Source: Termitidicoccus mucosus (GTDB lineage: Bacteria; Verrucomicrobiota; Verrucomicrobiia; Opitutales; Opitutaceae). Taken from it: a DNA stretch of 64,000 nt. Location: positions 7,192,501 through 7,256,500 of the forward strand of contig NZ_CP109796.1 of NCBI RefSeq assembly GCF_038725785.1, in the 5' to 3' direction. The notes under the pieces are model-generated. The model ran no database searches. It had not been told where the DNA came from and saw nothing but the letters and a program-made list of their open reading frames with translations. Shown here piece by piece: positions 36,121-44,714 of the stretch (positions are counted from its first letter, which is position 1; each line of letters starts with the position of its first letter). The translations under genes and the position numbers were made by a program.

Positions 36121-37356
36121 TTAGGCAACAAATCGCTTCACGATCAGCGTCGAGTTGATGCCGAGCATACCGAACGAATTGTTGAGGATGGCGTCAACGC
36201 GTTTCACCTTCACCGGCTGGTTGAGCACGAGGTTCGGGAGCGCGCATTGCGGATCGAGTTCGTCCACGTTGATCGTGGGGTGCACGACGAGGTCGTCGAA
36301 GGAGGGCAGGTTGCCCGCGAGTTCGAGCGCGCCGGCGGCGCCCATCGCGTGGCCGATGAAGCTCTTGGTGTTGTTGATGAACGTGTCGGGGCAGTCCACA
36401 AAAACCTGGGCGAGTCCCTGCGCCTCCTGGATGTCGCCGAGCGGGGTGGCGGTGGCGTGGGTGTTGACGATGTGGATGTCGCGCGGCGCGAGGCCGGCGT
36501 GGGCGATGGAGCGGGCGACGCATTCGGACTGGCGCGCGGGGTTGGGCAGGACGTAGTCGGAGGCGTCGCTGTTGACGTGATAGCCGGCGATCTCGCCGTA
36601 GATTTTCGCCCCGCGGGCCAGCGCGTCGTCCAGGCGTTCGAGGGTGTAGAGGCATCCGCCCTCGGAGATGACGATGCCGTTGCGGGCCTTGTCGAAGGGG
36701 CGCGAGGCTTTTTTCGGGTCGGAATGGTGGGCGAGCGCGCCCTGGGATTTGAAGGCGGCGAAGATGCCGAAGGTGCCGATGCTTTCGCTGACGCCGCCGC
36801 AGAGGGCGAGGTCCACCTCGCCGAGACGGAGCATTTGCGCGGCGTGGATGAGGCCGAGGTTGCCCGCGGCGCAGGCCGCGCCGATGGTGTAGGCCGGGCC
36901 GGTGACGCCGAGGTTGAGCGAAGTCTCGCCGGCGGGGTTGTTGGCGACGGTGCGGGGGTTGTGGTAGTGCGACCAGTATTTGGTGTCGTAGTTGAACTTG
37001 GAGAGGGCGTAGATTTCGTTTTCCGTCTCGACGTTGCCGTGCTCGGTGCAGCCGATGTAGATGCCCACGCGGTCCTTCGGCACGGCCTCGAAGTTCAGCC
37101 CGCTGTCGGCGAGCGCCTCGCGCGCGCAGTAAATGGAAATGGACCCGGCGCGGGTGCCCACGCGCACTTCTTTTTTGCGCTGATGCTTGAGCGGATCGAA
37201 ATGGCAGACGCCCGCGACGAGGCGGCCCATGTAGCGCACGTCGTAAGGCTCCACCCCGGCGACGCCATGCAAAAGGTTGTGGCGGAACTCGGCCAGCGAG
37301 TTGCCGTTGGGGGCGGTCAGGCCGACGCCTGTGATGACGATGCGAGGGAGAGTCAT
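36121..37356 (-). CDS. Beta-ketoacyl-ACP synthase II-like
   Basis: This 411-residue thiolase-fold enzyme starts MTLPRIVITGVGLTAPNGNS at the ATG at 37356. The Cys-His-His triad is complete: C162 in IGAACAAGNLGL, H300 in VNTHATATPLGD and H336 in KSFIGHAMGAAG. The nucleophile motif reads ACAAGN where FabF usually has ACATGN. It would condense malonyl-ACP with an acyl chain, presumably using the ACP encoded immediately downstream. With no other fatty-acid gene adjacent, it could serve housekeeping synthesis or a specialised lipid or polyene. The gene is divergent from galE, with 76 bp between the start codons. Confidence 0.88.
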   Translation of the reverse strand: MTLPRIVITGVGLTAPNGNSLAEFRHNLLHGVAGVEPYDVRYMGRLVAGVCHFDPLKHQRKKEVRVGTRAGSISIYCAREALADSGLNFEAVPKDRVGIYIGCTEHGNVETENEIYALSKFNYDTKYWSHYHNPRTVANNPAGETSLNLGVTGPAYTIGAACAAGNLGLIHAAQMLRLGEVDLALCGGVSESIGTFGIFAAFKSQGALAHHSDPKKASRPFDKARNGIVISEGGCLYTLERLDDALARGAKIYGEIAGYHVNSDASDYVLPNPARQSECVARSIAHAGLAPRDIHIVNTHATATPLGDIQEAQGLAQVFVDCPDTFINNTKSFIGHAMGAAGALELAGNLPSFDDLVVHPTINVDELDPQCALPNLVLNQPVKVKRVDAILNNSFGMLGINSTLIVKRFVA

Positions 37357-37432
37357 GGTGCGGATGCTTGGCGAAATTGGAAAGGAAAGTGCTAGCCAAC
37401 CACACTTGAAAATCAATACAAGCTTCACCCGC

Positions 37433-38428
37433 ATGAATGTTTTAGTCGTAGGAGGTGCCGGTTATATCGGCAGTCACTGTGTCCGCCAACTCACCGCGGC
37501 GGGGCATCGCCCCGTGGTGATTGACAATCTGGTGTTTGGACACCGGCGGGCGGTCGCGCCCGATGTGCCGTTTTATGACGTGAATCTCGGCGACGAGTCC
37601 GCCGTCGGCAAGATCCTCGTGGACGAGAAGATCGACCTCGTCATGCACTTCGCCGCCTATGCCTACGTGGGCGAGTCGGTGCACGACCCGCTCAAGTATT
37701 ACTTTAACAACGTCGTGGCCACGCTCGGCCTGTTGCGCGTGATGCTGGCGAAAGGCGTGAAAAAATTCGTCTTCTCCTCGACCTGCGCCACCTACGGCAT
37801 CCCGGAAAAAATGCCGCTGGTCGAAACCATGCCGCAGTCGCCCATCAATCCCTATGGACAGACCAAACTCGATGTGGAGAACGCGCTCAAGGCGCTCGCG
37901 CTCGCGCACGGGCTGAGTTTTTCCGCCTTTCGCTATTTCAATGCCGCCGGCGCCGCCGAGGACGGCGCCATCGGCGAGGACCACGACCCCGAGACGCATC
38001 TCATCCCGCTCGCCATCGACGCCGCGACCGGCAAGCGCCCGCCGTTGCAGGTTTTCGGCATCGACTACCCGACGCCCGACGGCACCTGCCTGCGCGATTA
38101 CGTGCACGTGGACGACCTCAGCCGCGCGCACATCGCGGTGTTTGAGAAACTCGAAAAACCGGGGACGGCGCTTTTCTACAATCTCGGCACCGGCACGCCG
38201 ACCTCCGTGCGCGAGGTCATCAACGCGGTCGGGAAAGTGACGGGCAAGAAAGTCCCGTACACCGAAGGCCCGCGTCGCGCCGGCGACCCGCCTGCGCTCT
38301 ACGCCGATTCGTCGAAGGCGAAGAACGAACTCGGTTGGAAGGTGAAGTTCGACACCATCGAGTCCATCGTCGAAACCGCGTGGAGATGGCACTCGGCCAA
38401 TCCGGACGGGTTCGGAAAGAGGAAATAG
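37433..38428 (+). CDS. galE: UDP-glucose 4-epimerase
   Basis: The 331-residue short-chain dehydrogenase has the NAD-binding GGAGYIGSHCVRQL (7-20), the FSSTCATYG segment with catalytic Ser/Thr (114-122), and Tyr141-x3-Lys145 in NPYGQTKLD. FRYFNAAGA and PDGTCLRDYVHVDDL are typical GalE blocks. It interconverts UDP-glucose and UDP-galactose for the Leloir pathway and surface-glycan precursors. Length and motifs are complete. A long TATCAAGTGACAAG-type palindrome follows before the next gene. Confidence 0.93.
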   Translation: MNVLVVGGAGYIGSHCVRQLTAAGHRPVVIDNLVFGHRRAVAPDVPFYDVNLGDESAVGKILVDEKIDLVMHFAAYAYVGESVHDPLKYYFNNVVATLGLLRVMLAKGVKKFVFSSTCATYGIPEKMPLVETMPQSPINPYGQTKLDVENALKALALAHGLSFSAFRYFNAAGAAEDGAIGEDHDPETHLIPLAIDAATGKRPPLQVFGIDYPTPDGTCLRDYVHVDDLSRAHIAVFEKLEKPGTALFYNLGTGTPTSVREVINAVGKVTGKKVPYTEGPRRAGDPPALYADSSKAKNELGWKVKFDTIESIVETAWRWHSANPDGFGKRK

Positions 38429-38447
38429 CGATTCACCACGGAGTGGG

Positions 38448-38552
38448 GAAAGTAACAAGTATCAAGTGACAAGTAACAAGAAGACAGCCGCGGCTTCGCC
38501 GCGCACTTTTCCTGATACTTGATACTTGCCACTTGTTACTTTTCCCCACTCG
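38448..38552. repeat. Palindrome of the AAGTAACAAGTATCAAG type
   Basis: GGGAAAGTAACAAGTATCAA near 38448 is mirrored by TTGATACTTGCCACTTG and GTTACTTTTCCCC ending near 38550. A GCCGCGGCTTCGCCGCGC stem forms the centre. It separates galE from the HAD gene and could act as a 3' hairpin. Confidence 0.8.
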
Positions 38553-38598
38553 TGGCGCTCGAAATTCCAAGGCAGACATTCAAAGCAAGCGACGAATC

Positions 38599-39198
38599 AT
38601 GCAACTTGACATTCCTTCCGAAGACTTCGCCGGATACATCTTCGATCTCGACGGCACGCTGGTGGACACCATGCCGTTGCACTATCGCGCGTGGGACGCC
38701 GCGATGAGGCATTTCGGAATGCCTGGAAAACTCGACGAGGATTTTTTCTATTCGCTCGGCGGCATACCGACTCCGGAGGTCGCGACGCGTTTTTCGAAAC
38801 ACTACGGACTGGCCCTCGACCCGGACGAGGCGACCCACTACAAGGAGGGCCTGTTTCTCGCCTTGATGCCCGAGGTGCGCCGCATCGCGCCGGTCGCCGA
38901 TTTTGCCGAGCGCGTCGCCAGGACTCATCCGGTCGCCATCGCGACCGGCGGATTGCGCCAGGTCGCGATTCCCGCGCTGGCCGCCGCGCACCTGATTGAT
39001 GTTTTCAAGATCATCATCACCCCCGCCGATGTCGCGCCCGGACGCGGCAAACCCGCGCCCGACATGTTCCTGCTCGCGGCGGAGCGCATGGGCGTGCCGC
39101 CGGAAAAATGCCTCGTGTTCGAGGACGCCGAGCCGGGCATCCGCGCCGCCACCGCCGCCGGGATGAAAATCGTGCGCGTGCCAAGCCGGGGTGTGTGA
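38599..39198 (+). CDS. HAD-superfamily hydrolase, beta-phosphoglucomutase-like
   Basis: The 199-residue protein has the HAD nucleophile motif IFDLDGTLVDTMPLHYRAWD (Asp16 and Asp18). A PGM-like cap, FGMPGKLDEDFFYSLGG, is followed by motif II in VAIATGG, motif III Lys in GRGKPAPDMFLLAAE and motif IV in VFEDAEPGIRAATAAG. These match the beta-phosphoglucomutase/sugar phosphatase group. The exact substrate cannot be read. The ATG at 38599 places the motif at the usual distance from the N-terminus; longer in-frame starts run into the palindrome. Confidence 0.85.
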   Translation: MQLDIPSEDFAGYIFDLDGTLVDTMPLHYRAWDAAMRHFGMPGKLDEDFFYSLGGIPTPEVATRFSKHYGLALDPDEATHYKEGLFLALMPEVRRIAPVADFAERVARTHPVAIATGGLRQVAIPALAAAHLIDVFKIIITPADVAPGRGKPAPDMFLLAAERMGVPPEKCLVFEDAEPGIRAATAAGMKIVRVPSRGV

Positions 39199-39358
39199 CC
39201 TCTCGTCTTTATTCTTTCCGCTTTCTTGCAATCGGTGTCCAAGGCGGGAGGAAGATGGCCTCCCTTTGCGGCACACCGCCGGGGCACCGGCGTTCTCAAA
39301 ATGGCCGTTCGCGAAATGAGGCTCGCCTCCCCATCCGCGGCGGCGCAACCTCCCCGTT

Positions 39359-39832
39359 CAGCTTTGGGGCCGGAATGTCGCTCCGAGTTCTTTGTATCTC
39401 CGAGAGGAAAGTCCGGACACCACCGGGCGGGATTCCCGTCGAGAAACGTTGTCGCGCCGGTTCGGCCGCACGGTCGCAAGGCCGTCGCACCGGCCGGATT
39501 CGCCTCCGCTCAAGCCGGGGCAACGCGGGCCATATCCCGCGTTGACGGACAGTGTCACAGAAAACAGACAGCCCGCCGCGCCGTCGCAAGACGCGCGCGG
39601 CAGGTGATGGTGAAAAGGTGGGGCAAGAGCCCACCGCGCTCCGCCGCAAGGCGGGCGGCACGAAAAACCCAATCCGGTGCAAGGCAAAATAGGCGGCTGG
39701 ACGGCCCGTCCCATAGCCGCGGGTATGCCGCATCCCGTCGCAGGACGGGAAGGGCGCGCAAGCGCCCTAGAGAAATGACATTCACCGCGCCGCAAGGCGC
39801 GCACAGAATCCGGCTTACAGGCCCCAAAGCTG
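39359..39832 (+). ncRNA. rnpB: RNase P RNA, bacterial type A
   Basis: This is the catalytic RNA that trims tRNA 5' ends. The conserved core GAGGAAAGTCCGGAC (39403-39417) and its partner ACAGAATCCGGCTTAC (39803-39818) form P4. The end helix P1 is CAGCTTTGGGGCC (39359-39371) with GGCCCCAAAGCTG (39820-39832). P2 is GAATGTC with GACATTC. Immediately after P1 comes TTTTTT, serving as terminator. The 474-nt length is at the large end for type A. The overlapping open frames are not genes. Confidence 0.95.
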
Positions 39833-39837
39833 TTTTT

Positions 39838-39948
39838 TCTCCTCTTTCTTCTTTCCTCTTTATCTTTCTTCTTTCTCCCAGTCCGGGCGTTTCCGTCCGT
39901 CGTTTTCCTGACGAAAGAAGAAAGATAAAGAGGAAAGAAGAAAGAGCG
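39838..39948. repeat. Pyrimidine-arm/purine-arm hairpin, copy A2
   Basis: TCTTCTTTCCTCTTTATCTT is answered by AAAGATAAAGAGGAAAG across a loop centred near 39895. The copy lies between rnpB and the end of the convergent sppA. It shares AAAGATAAAGAGGAAAG with copies A5 and A6. Confidence 0.88.
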
Positions 39949-39968
39949 GAGCGGGGTGGCGCGGTGTT

Positions 39969-41831
39969 TCAACGCACCATCAATTCCAGCGGGAGCCGGG
40001 CGTAGATGCCCTTGGGATCGTTGAACTGGTTGATGGCCGAGAGTTCGGCTTTCAGACGGGCGATCGCTTGGTCGACGGCCCCGTCGGTGACCGAGGTCCG
40101 GGCGTCGGCGTTGGGCGCGATGTCCTGGAACAATTCGGCCAGCACTTCGGCGAATTCCTTTTTGCGCGGATACTCGGTCACCTTGTAGCCGCTCTTGAGC
40201 CCGGCTTTTCCGGCGGCGTAGGCGATGGCGTCGTCGAGGCCGCCGATTTCGTCGACGAGGCCGAGGCGGAGGGCCTCCGCGCCCGACCAGACGCGGCCCT
40301 GGGCGATTTCGTGGACGCGCTCGCGGGCGATGCCGCGCGCGTCGGCGACCTTGCCGACAAACTCGTCGTAGATCCAGTCCACCATGCGCTGGACGACGGC
40401 GAGCTCCTCCTCGGTCTTCGGGCGCGTGATGGTGATGGCGTCGGCGAATTTGCCGGTTTTCACGCTGTCGTAGGTGACGCCGAGGTTGTTGGAAAGCCTC
40501 TGGATGTCGAACTGCACGCCAAACACGCCGATGGAGCCGGTGATGGTGCCCGGCCCGGCGAAGATGCGGTTGCCGTAGGCGGAAATCCAATAGCCGCCGG
40601 ACGCGGCGTAGGTGCCCATGGAAACGATGACGGGCTTGGTGTGGGCGGCGACGCGCAACTCGCGCTGGATGTGCTCGGAGGCGGACGCGGAGCCGCCGGG
40701 GCTGTTGACGCGGAGCACGATGGCGGCGATGTCCTCGTCCTGGCGGAGGCGGCGGATTTCGCGCGCGAAGCGTTCGCCGCCGATTTCATTGGGCGCGCCG
40801 TGCCCGTCCACGATGACGCCCTCGGCATACACGACCGCCACGCGGCTCCCGCCGGTTTTGGCCGTGCCGGTCTTGACCGGCGCGGGCGACGGCCCGGCCG
40901 AGACGGGCACGGTGGTGACGTAATCGGCGAGCGCGATTTGCAGGAAAGGTTCGTTTTCGCCGGCGGCGCGGCCGGTGCGGATTTTCATTTCGTCGATGAT
41001 TTCGTCGCGATAGGCGAGGCGCGTGACGAGCCCGGCGTCGAGCGCGGATTCGGGGCGGATGAGTCCTTCGGTGTCCACGATTTTTTGCACGTCGGCCGTC
41101 GTAAGACCGCGCGCGGCGGCGACCCCGCCGCGAAGCTCGTCCCAGATGTCGCCGAGGAGCTTTTGCATCTGCTCGCGGCTTTCCGGACTCATGTCGGTGC
41201 GCGTGTACGGCTCGATGGCGGACTTGTATTTGCCGACGCGCGTGACCTGCACGCCGACGCCGAATTTTTCAAACGCGCCGGCGAAGAAAGCCGGTTCGGA
41301 GGCGAGGCCGGGCATGAGCAGTTCGCCGTAGGGGTCGAGCACGATTTCGTCGGCCAGCGAGGCGAGATACATCTCGCGCACGGACGCGGAATCGAGGAAG
41401 GCGATGACGGGTTTTTGGGCGGCCTTCACGGCTTGCAGCGCCTCGCGGATTTCCTTCAGCGCGGCATAGCCGGTGCCGTAGTCGGCGGGGGCGAAGCGGC
41501 CGTGGAGAAACACGCCGGCGATGCGGCGGTCGGACGCGGCGGAACGCAGCGCGCGGGTGGCCTCGCGAAGCTGGAGGACCGGCGGGGCGCCGCCTCCGCC
41601 CGCGAGCGCGCCGGCGATGATGTTCCTGTCGATGTGCGGAGGGGCGTCGGTGATGTTGACCGACATGTCGAGCACAAGATAGGAGCCTTTTTCGACCGTG
41701 ATTTTTTTCTTCCCGCCGCCGCCCAGCGACGCGATGACCACGATGAGCAGGAAGGAGCAAAGCATCGCCCCGAGCGAAAAGATGACGAGGGCGACCAGCG
41801 AACCGAGCAGCGAGGTGAAAAAGTTTTTCAT
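39969..41831 (-). CDS. sppA: Signal peptide peptidase SppA (67K type)
   Basis: The 620-residue membrane-anchored serine protease has one N-terminal transmembrane segment (LLGSLVALVIFSLGAMLCSFLLIVVIA, cut here for brevity in concept only at about 8-36). The tandem SppA domains of the long form follow. The general-base Lys lies in GKYKSAIEPYTRTD (K203 by position). The nucleophile Ser411 is in GTYAASGGYWIS, next to VNSPGGSASASE. It degrades cleaved signal peptides in the inner membrane. Length and catalytic pair are as in E. coli SppA. The rightward rnpB ends about 135 bp past its stop. Confidence 0.93.
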   Translation of the reverse strand: MKNFFTSLLGSLVALVIFSLGAMLCSFLLIVVIASLGGGGKKKITVEKGSYLVLDMSVNITDAPPHIDRNIIAGALAGGGGAPPVLQLREATRALRSAASDRRIAGVFLHGRFAPADYGTGYAALKEIREALQAVKAAQKPVIAFLDSASVREMYLASLADEIVLDPYGELLMPGLASEPAFFAGAFEKFGVGVQVTRVGKYKSAIEPYTRTDMSPESREQMQKLLGDIWDELRGGVAAARGLTTADVQKIVDTEGLIRPESALDAGLVTRLAYRDEIIDEMKIRTGRAAGENEPFLQIALADYVTTVPVSAGPSPAPVKTGTAKTGGSRVAVVYAEGVIVDGHGAPNEIGGERFAREIRRLRQDEDIAAIVLRVNSPGGSASASEHIQRELRVAAHTKPVIVSMGTYAASGGYWISAYGNRIFAGPGTITGSIGVFGVQFDIQRLSNNLGVTYDSVKTGKFADAITITRPKTEEELAVVQRMVDWIYDEFVGKVADARGIARERVHEIAQGRVWSGAEALRLGLVDEIGGLDDAIAYAAGKAGLKSGYKVTEYPRKKEFAEVLAELFQDIAPNADARTSVTDGAVDQAIARLKAELSAINQFNDPKGIYARLPLELMVR

Positions 41832-41869
41832 GCTGCGGGGACCCTAGCCACGTGCGCGCCGCCAGCCAG

Positions 41870-42826
41870 TCAAAAACTTGCGTCCGGCGCGGGCTGGCGG
41901 GCGCGTCCCGCGAGAAATCCGTCGGCGGTGTAAAGGAGCAGCCCGGCCCAGATGAACACGAACGCCCGAAGCTGCGGCGCGCCCAGCGGTTCGTGATAAA
42001 CGAGCAGGCCGATGAGGAACTGCAAGGTCGGGCCCAGGTATTGCAGCAGGCCGATGGTGGTGAAGCGCAGGCGCTGGGCGCCCCAGGCGAACATGAGCAG
42101 GGGCACCGCCGTGACTAGGCCCGAGCCGATGGCGAGCACGTGCAGCGAGGCCGCGGCGTGGCCGAACACGCCGCCGTCGCGGGCCGCGAGCCAGAGGAGC
42201 CATGCGGCGGCGAAGGGAAACAGCAGCAGCGTCTCGACGGTGAGCCCCTGGAGCGAGCCGAGCGCGGACTTCTTTTTCAGGATGCCGTAGAACGACCAGG
42301 TGCCCGCCAGCAGGAATGCGATCCACGGAGCATGATCGAGCCGGAGCAGCAGCAGCGCGACCCCGAGGGTGGCGAGGATGATGGCGACCCACTGGAGACT
42401 GCGCAGCCGTTCGCGCAGCAGCACGCGACCGAGCGCGACGTAGCACAGCGGCGAGAGGAAATAGCCAAGCGAGGTTTCGATGATCCGGTCATGGTTCACG
42501 CCCCACACGTAGGTGAGCCAGTTGGCCGCGAGGAGCAGGCTGGCGAGGGTGTTGAGCGCGACGAGACGCGGCGAGGCGAAGGCCGCGGCCAGCCCGCGCA
42601 GCGTCCCCTGGGCGGCCAGCACCGCGAGCAGAAAAAACAACGACCACACCATGCGGTGGCAGATGAGCTCGGTGGCGGGCACCGCCTGCAACTGTTTCCA
42701 ATAAAACGGCAGCAAGCCCCAAAGCAGGAAACTGCCGCCTGCCATGAGCACGCCGCGGCGGGCCTCGGAATTCCGGGCGGCGGGCGGCGGCAGGACGGAT
42801 GCGGGCGTGGGTGAGATTTTGTTCAA
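41870..42826 (-). CDS. rarD: RarD-type EamA permease
   Basis: This 318-residue protein has about ten hydrophobic helices in two EamA halves. The first opens RRGVLMAGGSFLLWGLLPFYWKQL, with LICHRMVWSLFFLLAV and NWLTYVWGVNHDRIIETSLGYF. The second has GTWSFYGILKKKSALGSLQG and TTIGLLQYLGPTLQFLIGLLVYHEP. These are characteristic of RarD, an inner-membrane drug/metabolite-type exporter of unsettled substrate (linked by name to chloramphenicol sensitivity). It lies 38 bp upstream of sppA on the same strand and may share its transcript. Confidence 0.9.
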   Translation of the reverse strand: MNKISPTPASVLPPPAARNSEARRGVLMAGGSFLLWGLLPFYWKQLQAVPATELICHRMVWSLFFLLAVLAAQGTLRGLAAAFASPRLVALNTLASLLLAANWLTYVWGVNHDRIIETSLGYFLSPLCYVALGRVLLRERLRSLQWVAIILATLGVALLLLRLDHAPWIAFLLAGTWSFYGILKKKSALGSLQGLTVETLLLFPFAAAWLLWLAARDGGVFGHAAASLHVLAIGSGLVTAVPLLMFAWGAQRLRFTTIGLLQYLGPTLQFLIGLLVYHEPLGAPQLRAFVFIWAGLLLYTADGFLAGRARQPAPDASF

Positions 42827-43053
42827 GGGAATTTGCCTTCCGGCGGCGGCGTGAAGCGCGGTGATTTATAAACAAAAGTCCATCAGGACTTTGATGTAAT
42901 GCCATTGCCAAACCCGTTCAGCGCCCTTGTCCTTTTGGATCCATGGACAGCCGGATGAATCCGTCGAAAGCGACGAATGGATGCCTGCCGGGCATGGTGG
43001 GCATCTTGACCGCCGTCGCGGTGCGATTCGGTTGGCGGGGACGTGGGCGCCGA

Positions 43054-43611
43054 TCAGACGGTGGTGAGTTCCTTTTCCTTTTTTGCGAGGTGGTCGCCGA
43101 TGTCCTTGATGGTTTTGTCAGTGGCCGCCTGCACCTCTTTTTCCAGGCGCTTGAGTTCGTCTTCCGAAACGGCCCCGGTTTTTTGCGCTTTTTTGAGGGC
43201 GTCGAGGGTGTCGCGACGAATGTTGCGAACCTGCACGCGGCCTTCCTCGGCCATGCGGTTGGCGACCTTCACAAATTCCTGGCGGCGTTCGCGGCTGAGT
43301 TCGGGAAGCGGCACGCGGACATTGGCGCCGTCAACGGCGGGATTCAGCCCGAGGTTCGCCGTTTGAATCGCCTTCGCAATCGCCTGCGTGATGCCTTTGT
43401 CCCAGGGCTGGATGAGAATCATGCGCGCGTCGGGCGTGGAGATCGCGGCGCATTCCTTGAGGCGCATCATGGAGCCGTAGGCTTCAACCATGACGCCTTC
43501 GACCATGGTCGGGGACGCCTTGCCGGTGTGGATGGAACTGAATTCGTGCAGGGTGAACTCAAAGGCTTTTTTCATCTTTGCCTGCATTTCGGTGATGGAG
43601 GGATTGGACAT
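43054..43611 (-). CDS. frr: Ribosome recycling factor
   Basis: The 185-residue factor splits post-termination ribosomes together with EF-G. Standard sequence is seen throughout: MQAKMKKAFEFTLHEFSSIH, GKASPTMVEGVMVEAYGSMM, DARMILIQPWDKGITQAIAK, LGLNPAVDGANVRVPLPELS and EERRQEFVKVANRMAEEGRV-like text, ending LTTV. Its length is exactly that of the family. It follows pyrH in the same direction with about 150 bp between, the common pyrH-frr order, although rpsB and tsf are not in front here. Confidence 0.95.
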   Translation of the reverse strand: MSNPSITEMQAKMKKAFEFTLHEFSSIHTGKASPTMVEGVMVEAYGSMMRLKECAAISTPDARMILIQPWDKGITQAIAKAIQTANLGLNPAVDGANVRVPLPELSRERRQEFVKVANRMAEEGRVQVRNIRRDTLDALKKAQKTGAVSEDELKRLEKEVQAATDKTIKDIGDHLAKKEKELTTV

Positions 43612-43758
43612 GGTGGTGGGTGGGTTGAGGGTGGGTGATTGTTGTCTGGCTGGTTATTTGGGCGAAGGCGCGGAGGCGGGCGATTTTATTTTCGATTGCG
43701 CGCTGCCGCGCGGGTTCAACTGCGATGATGGCGCGGCAGCTCCCAGTCGGAAATGCCG

Positions 43759-44502
43759 CTATCCATGCACGAGCGTGCCCACTTTTTCGCCGTGGACGGC
43801 GCGGCTGATGGCGTGCTCGTCGTTGAGGTCAAACACGAGGATGGGGACATTGTTGTCGAGGCAGAGGGAGAAGGCGGTGGAATCCATCACGTTGAGGCGC
43901 TGCCTGAGCGCGTCGATGAAGGTGATTTCTTCGTATTTGACGGCGTCGGGGTATTTTTTCGGGTCCTTGTCATAAATGCCGTCCACCTTGGTCGCCTTCA
44001 TGATGATGTCGGCGTGCATCTCGGACGCGCGGAGGGCGGCGGTGGTGTCGGTCGAGAAATAGGGGTTTCCGGTGCCGGCCGCAAAGATGACGACGCGGCC
44101 TTTTTCGAGATGCCGGATCGCGCGGCGGAGGATGAAGGGCTCCGCGATCTGGTTCATGGGGATGGCGCTTTGCACGCGGGTGACGACCCCCATCTTTTCA
44201 AGGGAATCCATGAGGGCGAGCGAGTTGATGACCGTGGCGAGCATGCCCATGTAATCCCCCGTGGTGCGCTCGACGCCGCGTTTTTCCCCGGCGAGTCCGC
44301 GAAAGATATTGCCGCCGCCGATCACGACGCCGATTTGGATGCCGAGTTCGTGGATTTCCTTAACTTGGGTGCAGACACGCTCGAGGGTGAGGCGATCAAT
44401 GGGGTCCCCGGAGGATTTGCTGCGAAGGACTTCGCCGCTGAGTTTGAGGACAATGCGTTTGTATTTGATCGCCGGGGCGCCGGCGGGTTCGGGAGGTTGC
44501 AT
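43759..44502 (-). CDS. pyrH: UMP kinase
   Basis: The product of about 247 residues phosphorylates UMP to UDP, the first committed kinase step after UMP. Amino-acid-kinase motifs are [67 protein letters not shown] and [18 protein letters not shown]. The ATG at 44502 is chosen; an in-frame TTG four codons upstream would be the longer alternative. It is a hexameric cytoplasmic enzyme. frr follows downstream. A purine/pyrimidine hairpin (44616-44697) lies upstream of it. Confidence 0.95.
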   Translation of the reverse strand: MQPPEPAGAPAIKYKRIVLKLSGEVLRSKSSGDPIDRLTLERVCTQVKEIHELGIQIGVVIGGGNIFRGLAGEKRGVERTTGDYMGMLATVINSLALMDSLEKMGVVTRVQSAIPMNQIAEPFILRRAIRHLEKGRVVIFAAGTGNPYFSTDTTAALRASEMHADIIMKATKVDGIYDKDPKKYPDAVKYEEITFIDALRQRLNVMDSTAFSLCLDNNVPILVFDLNDEHAISRAVHGEKVGTLVHG

Positions 44503-44615
44503 AGTGAGACTCAATGAAATCGCCGGTGGCGAACGGGGTCAAGCCAGTGCGTGGAGCGGATGGGAAAACCGGAGGGCATGGACCGATGCAAAAGGACTTC
44601 GGCCTAAAAGGACCT

Positions 44616-44697
44616 GCTTTCCTCTTTCTCTTTCTCCCATGCGTCACAGGGGATCGGGGAGAAAGAGGAAAGATAAAGAGAAAGAGGAAAGAAGGGG
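44616..44697. repeat. Pyrimidine-arm/purine-arm hairpin, copy A3
   Basis: CTTTCCTCTTTCTCTTTCTC is mirrored by GAGAAAGAGGAAAG, continuing AGATAAAGAGAAAGAGG. It lies between the stop of the leftward TPR protein gene and the start of pyrH. Confidence 0.85.
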
Positions 44698-44714
44698 ATT
44701 GGGATGGATCCTCC

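Noticed and set aside
39226-40005. Protein-coding frames across 39.2-40.0 kb
   Set aside because: The stretch is RNase P RNA followed by a hairpin; the frames are coincidental.
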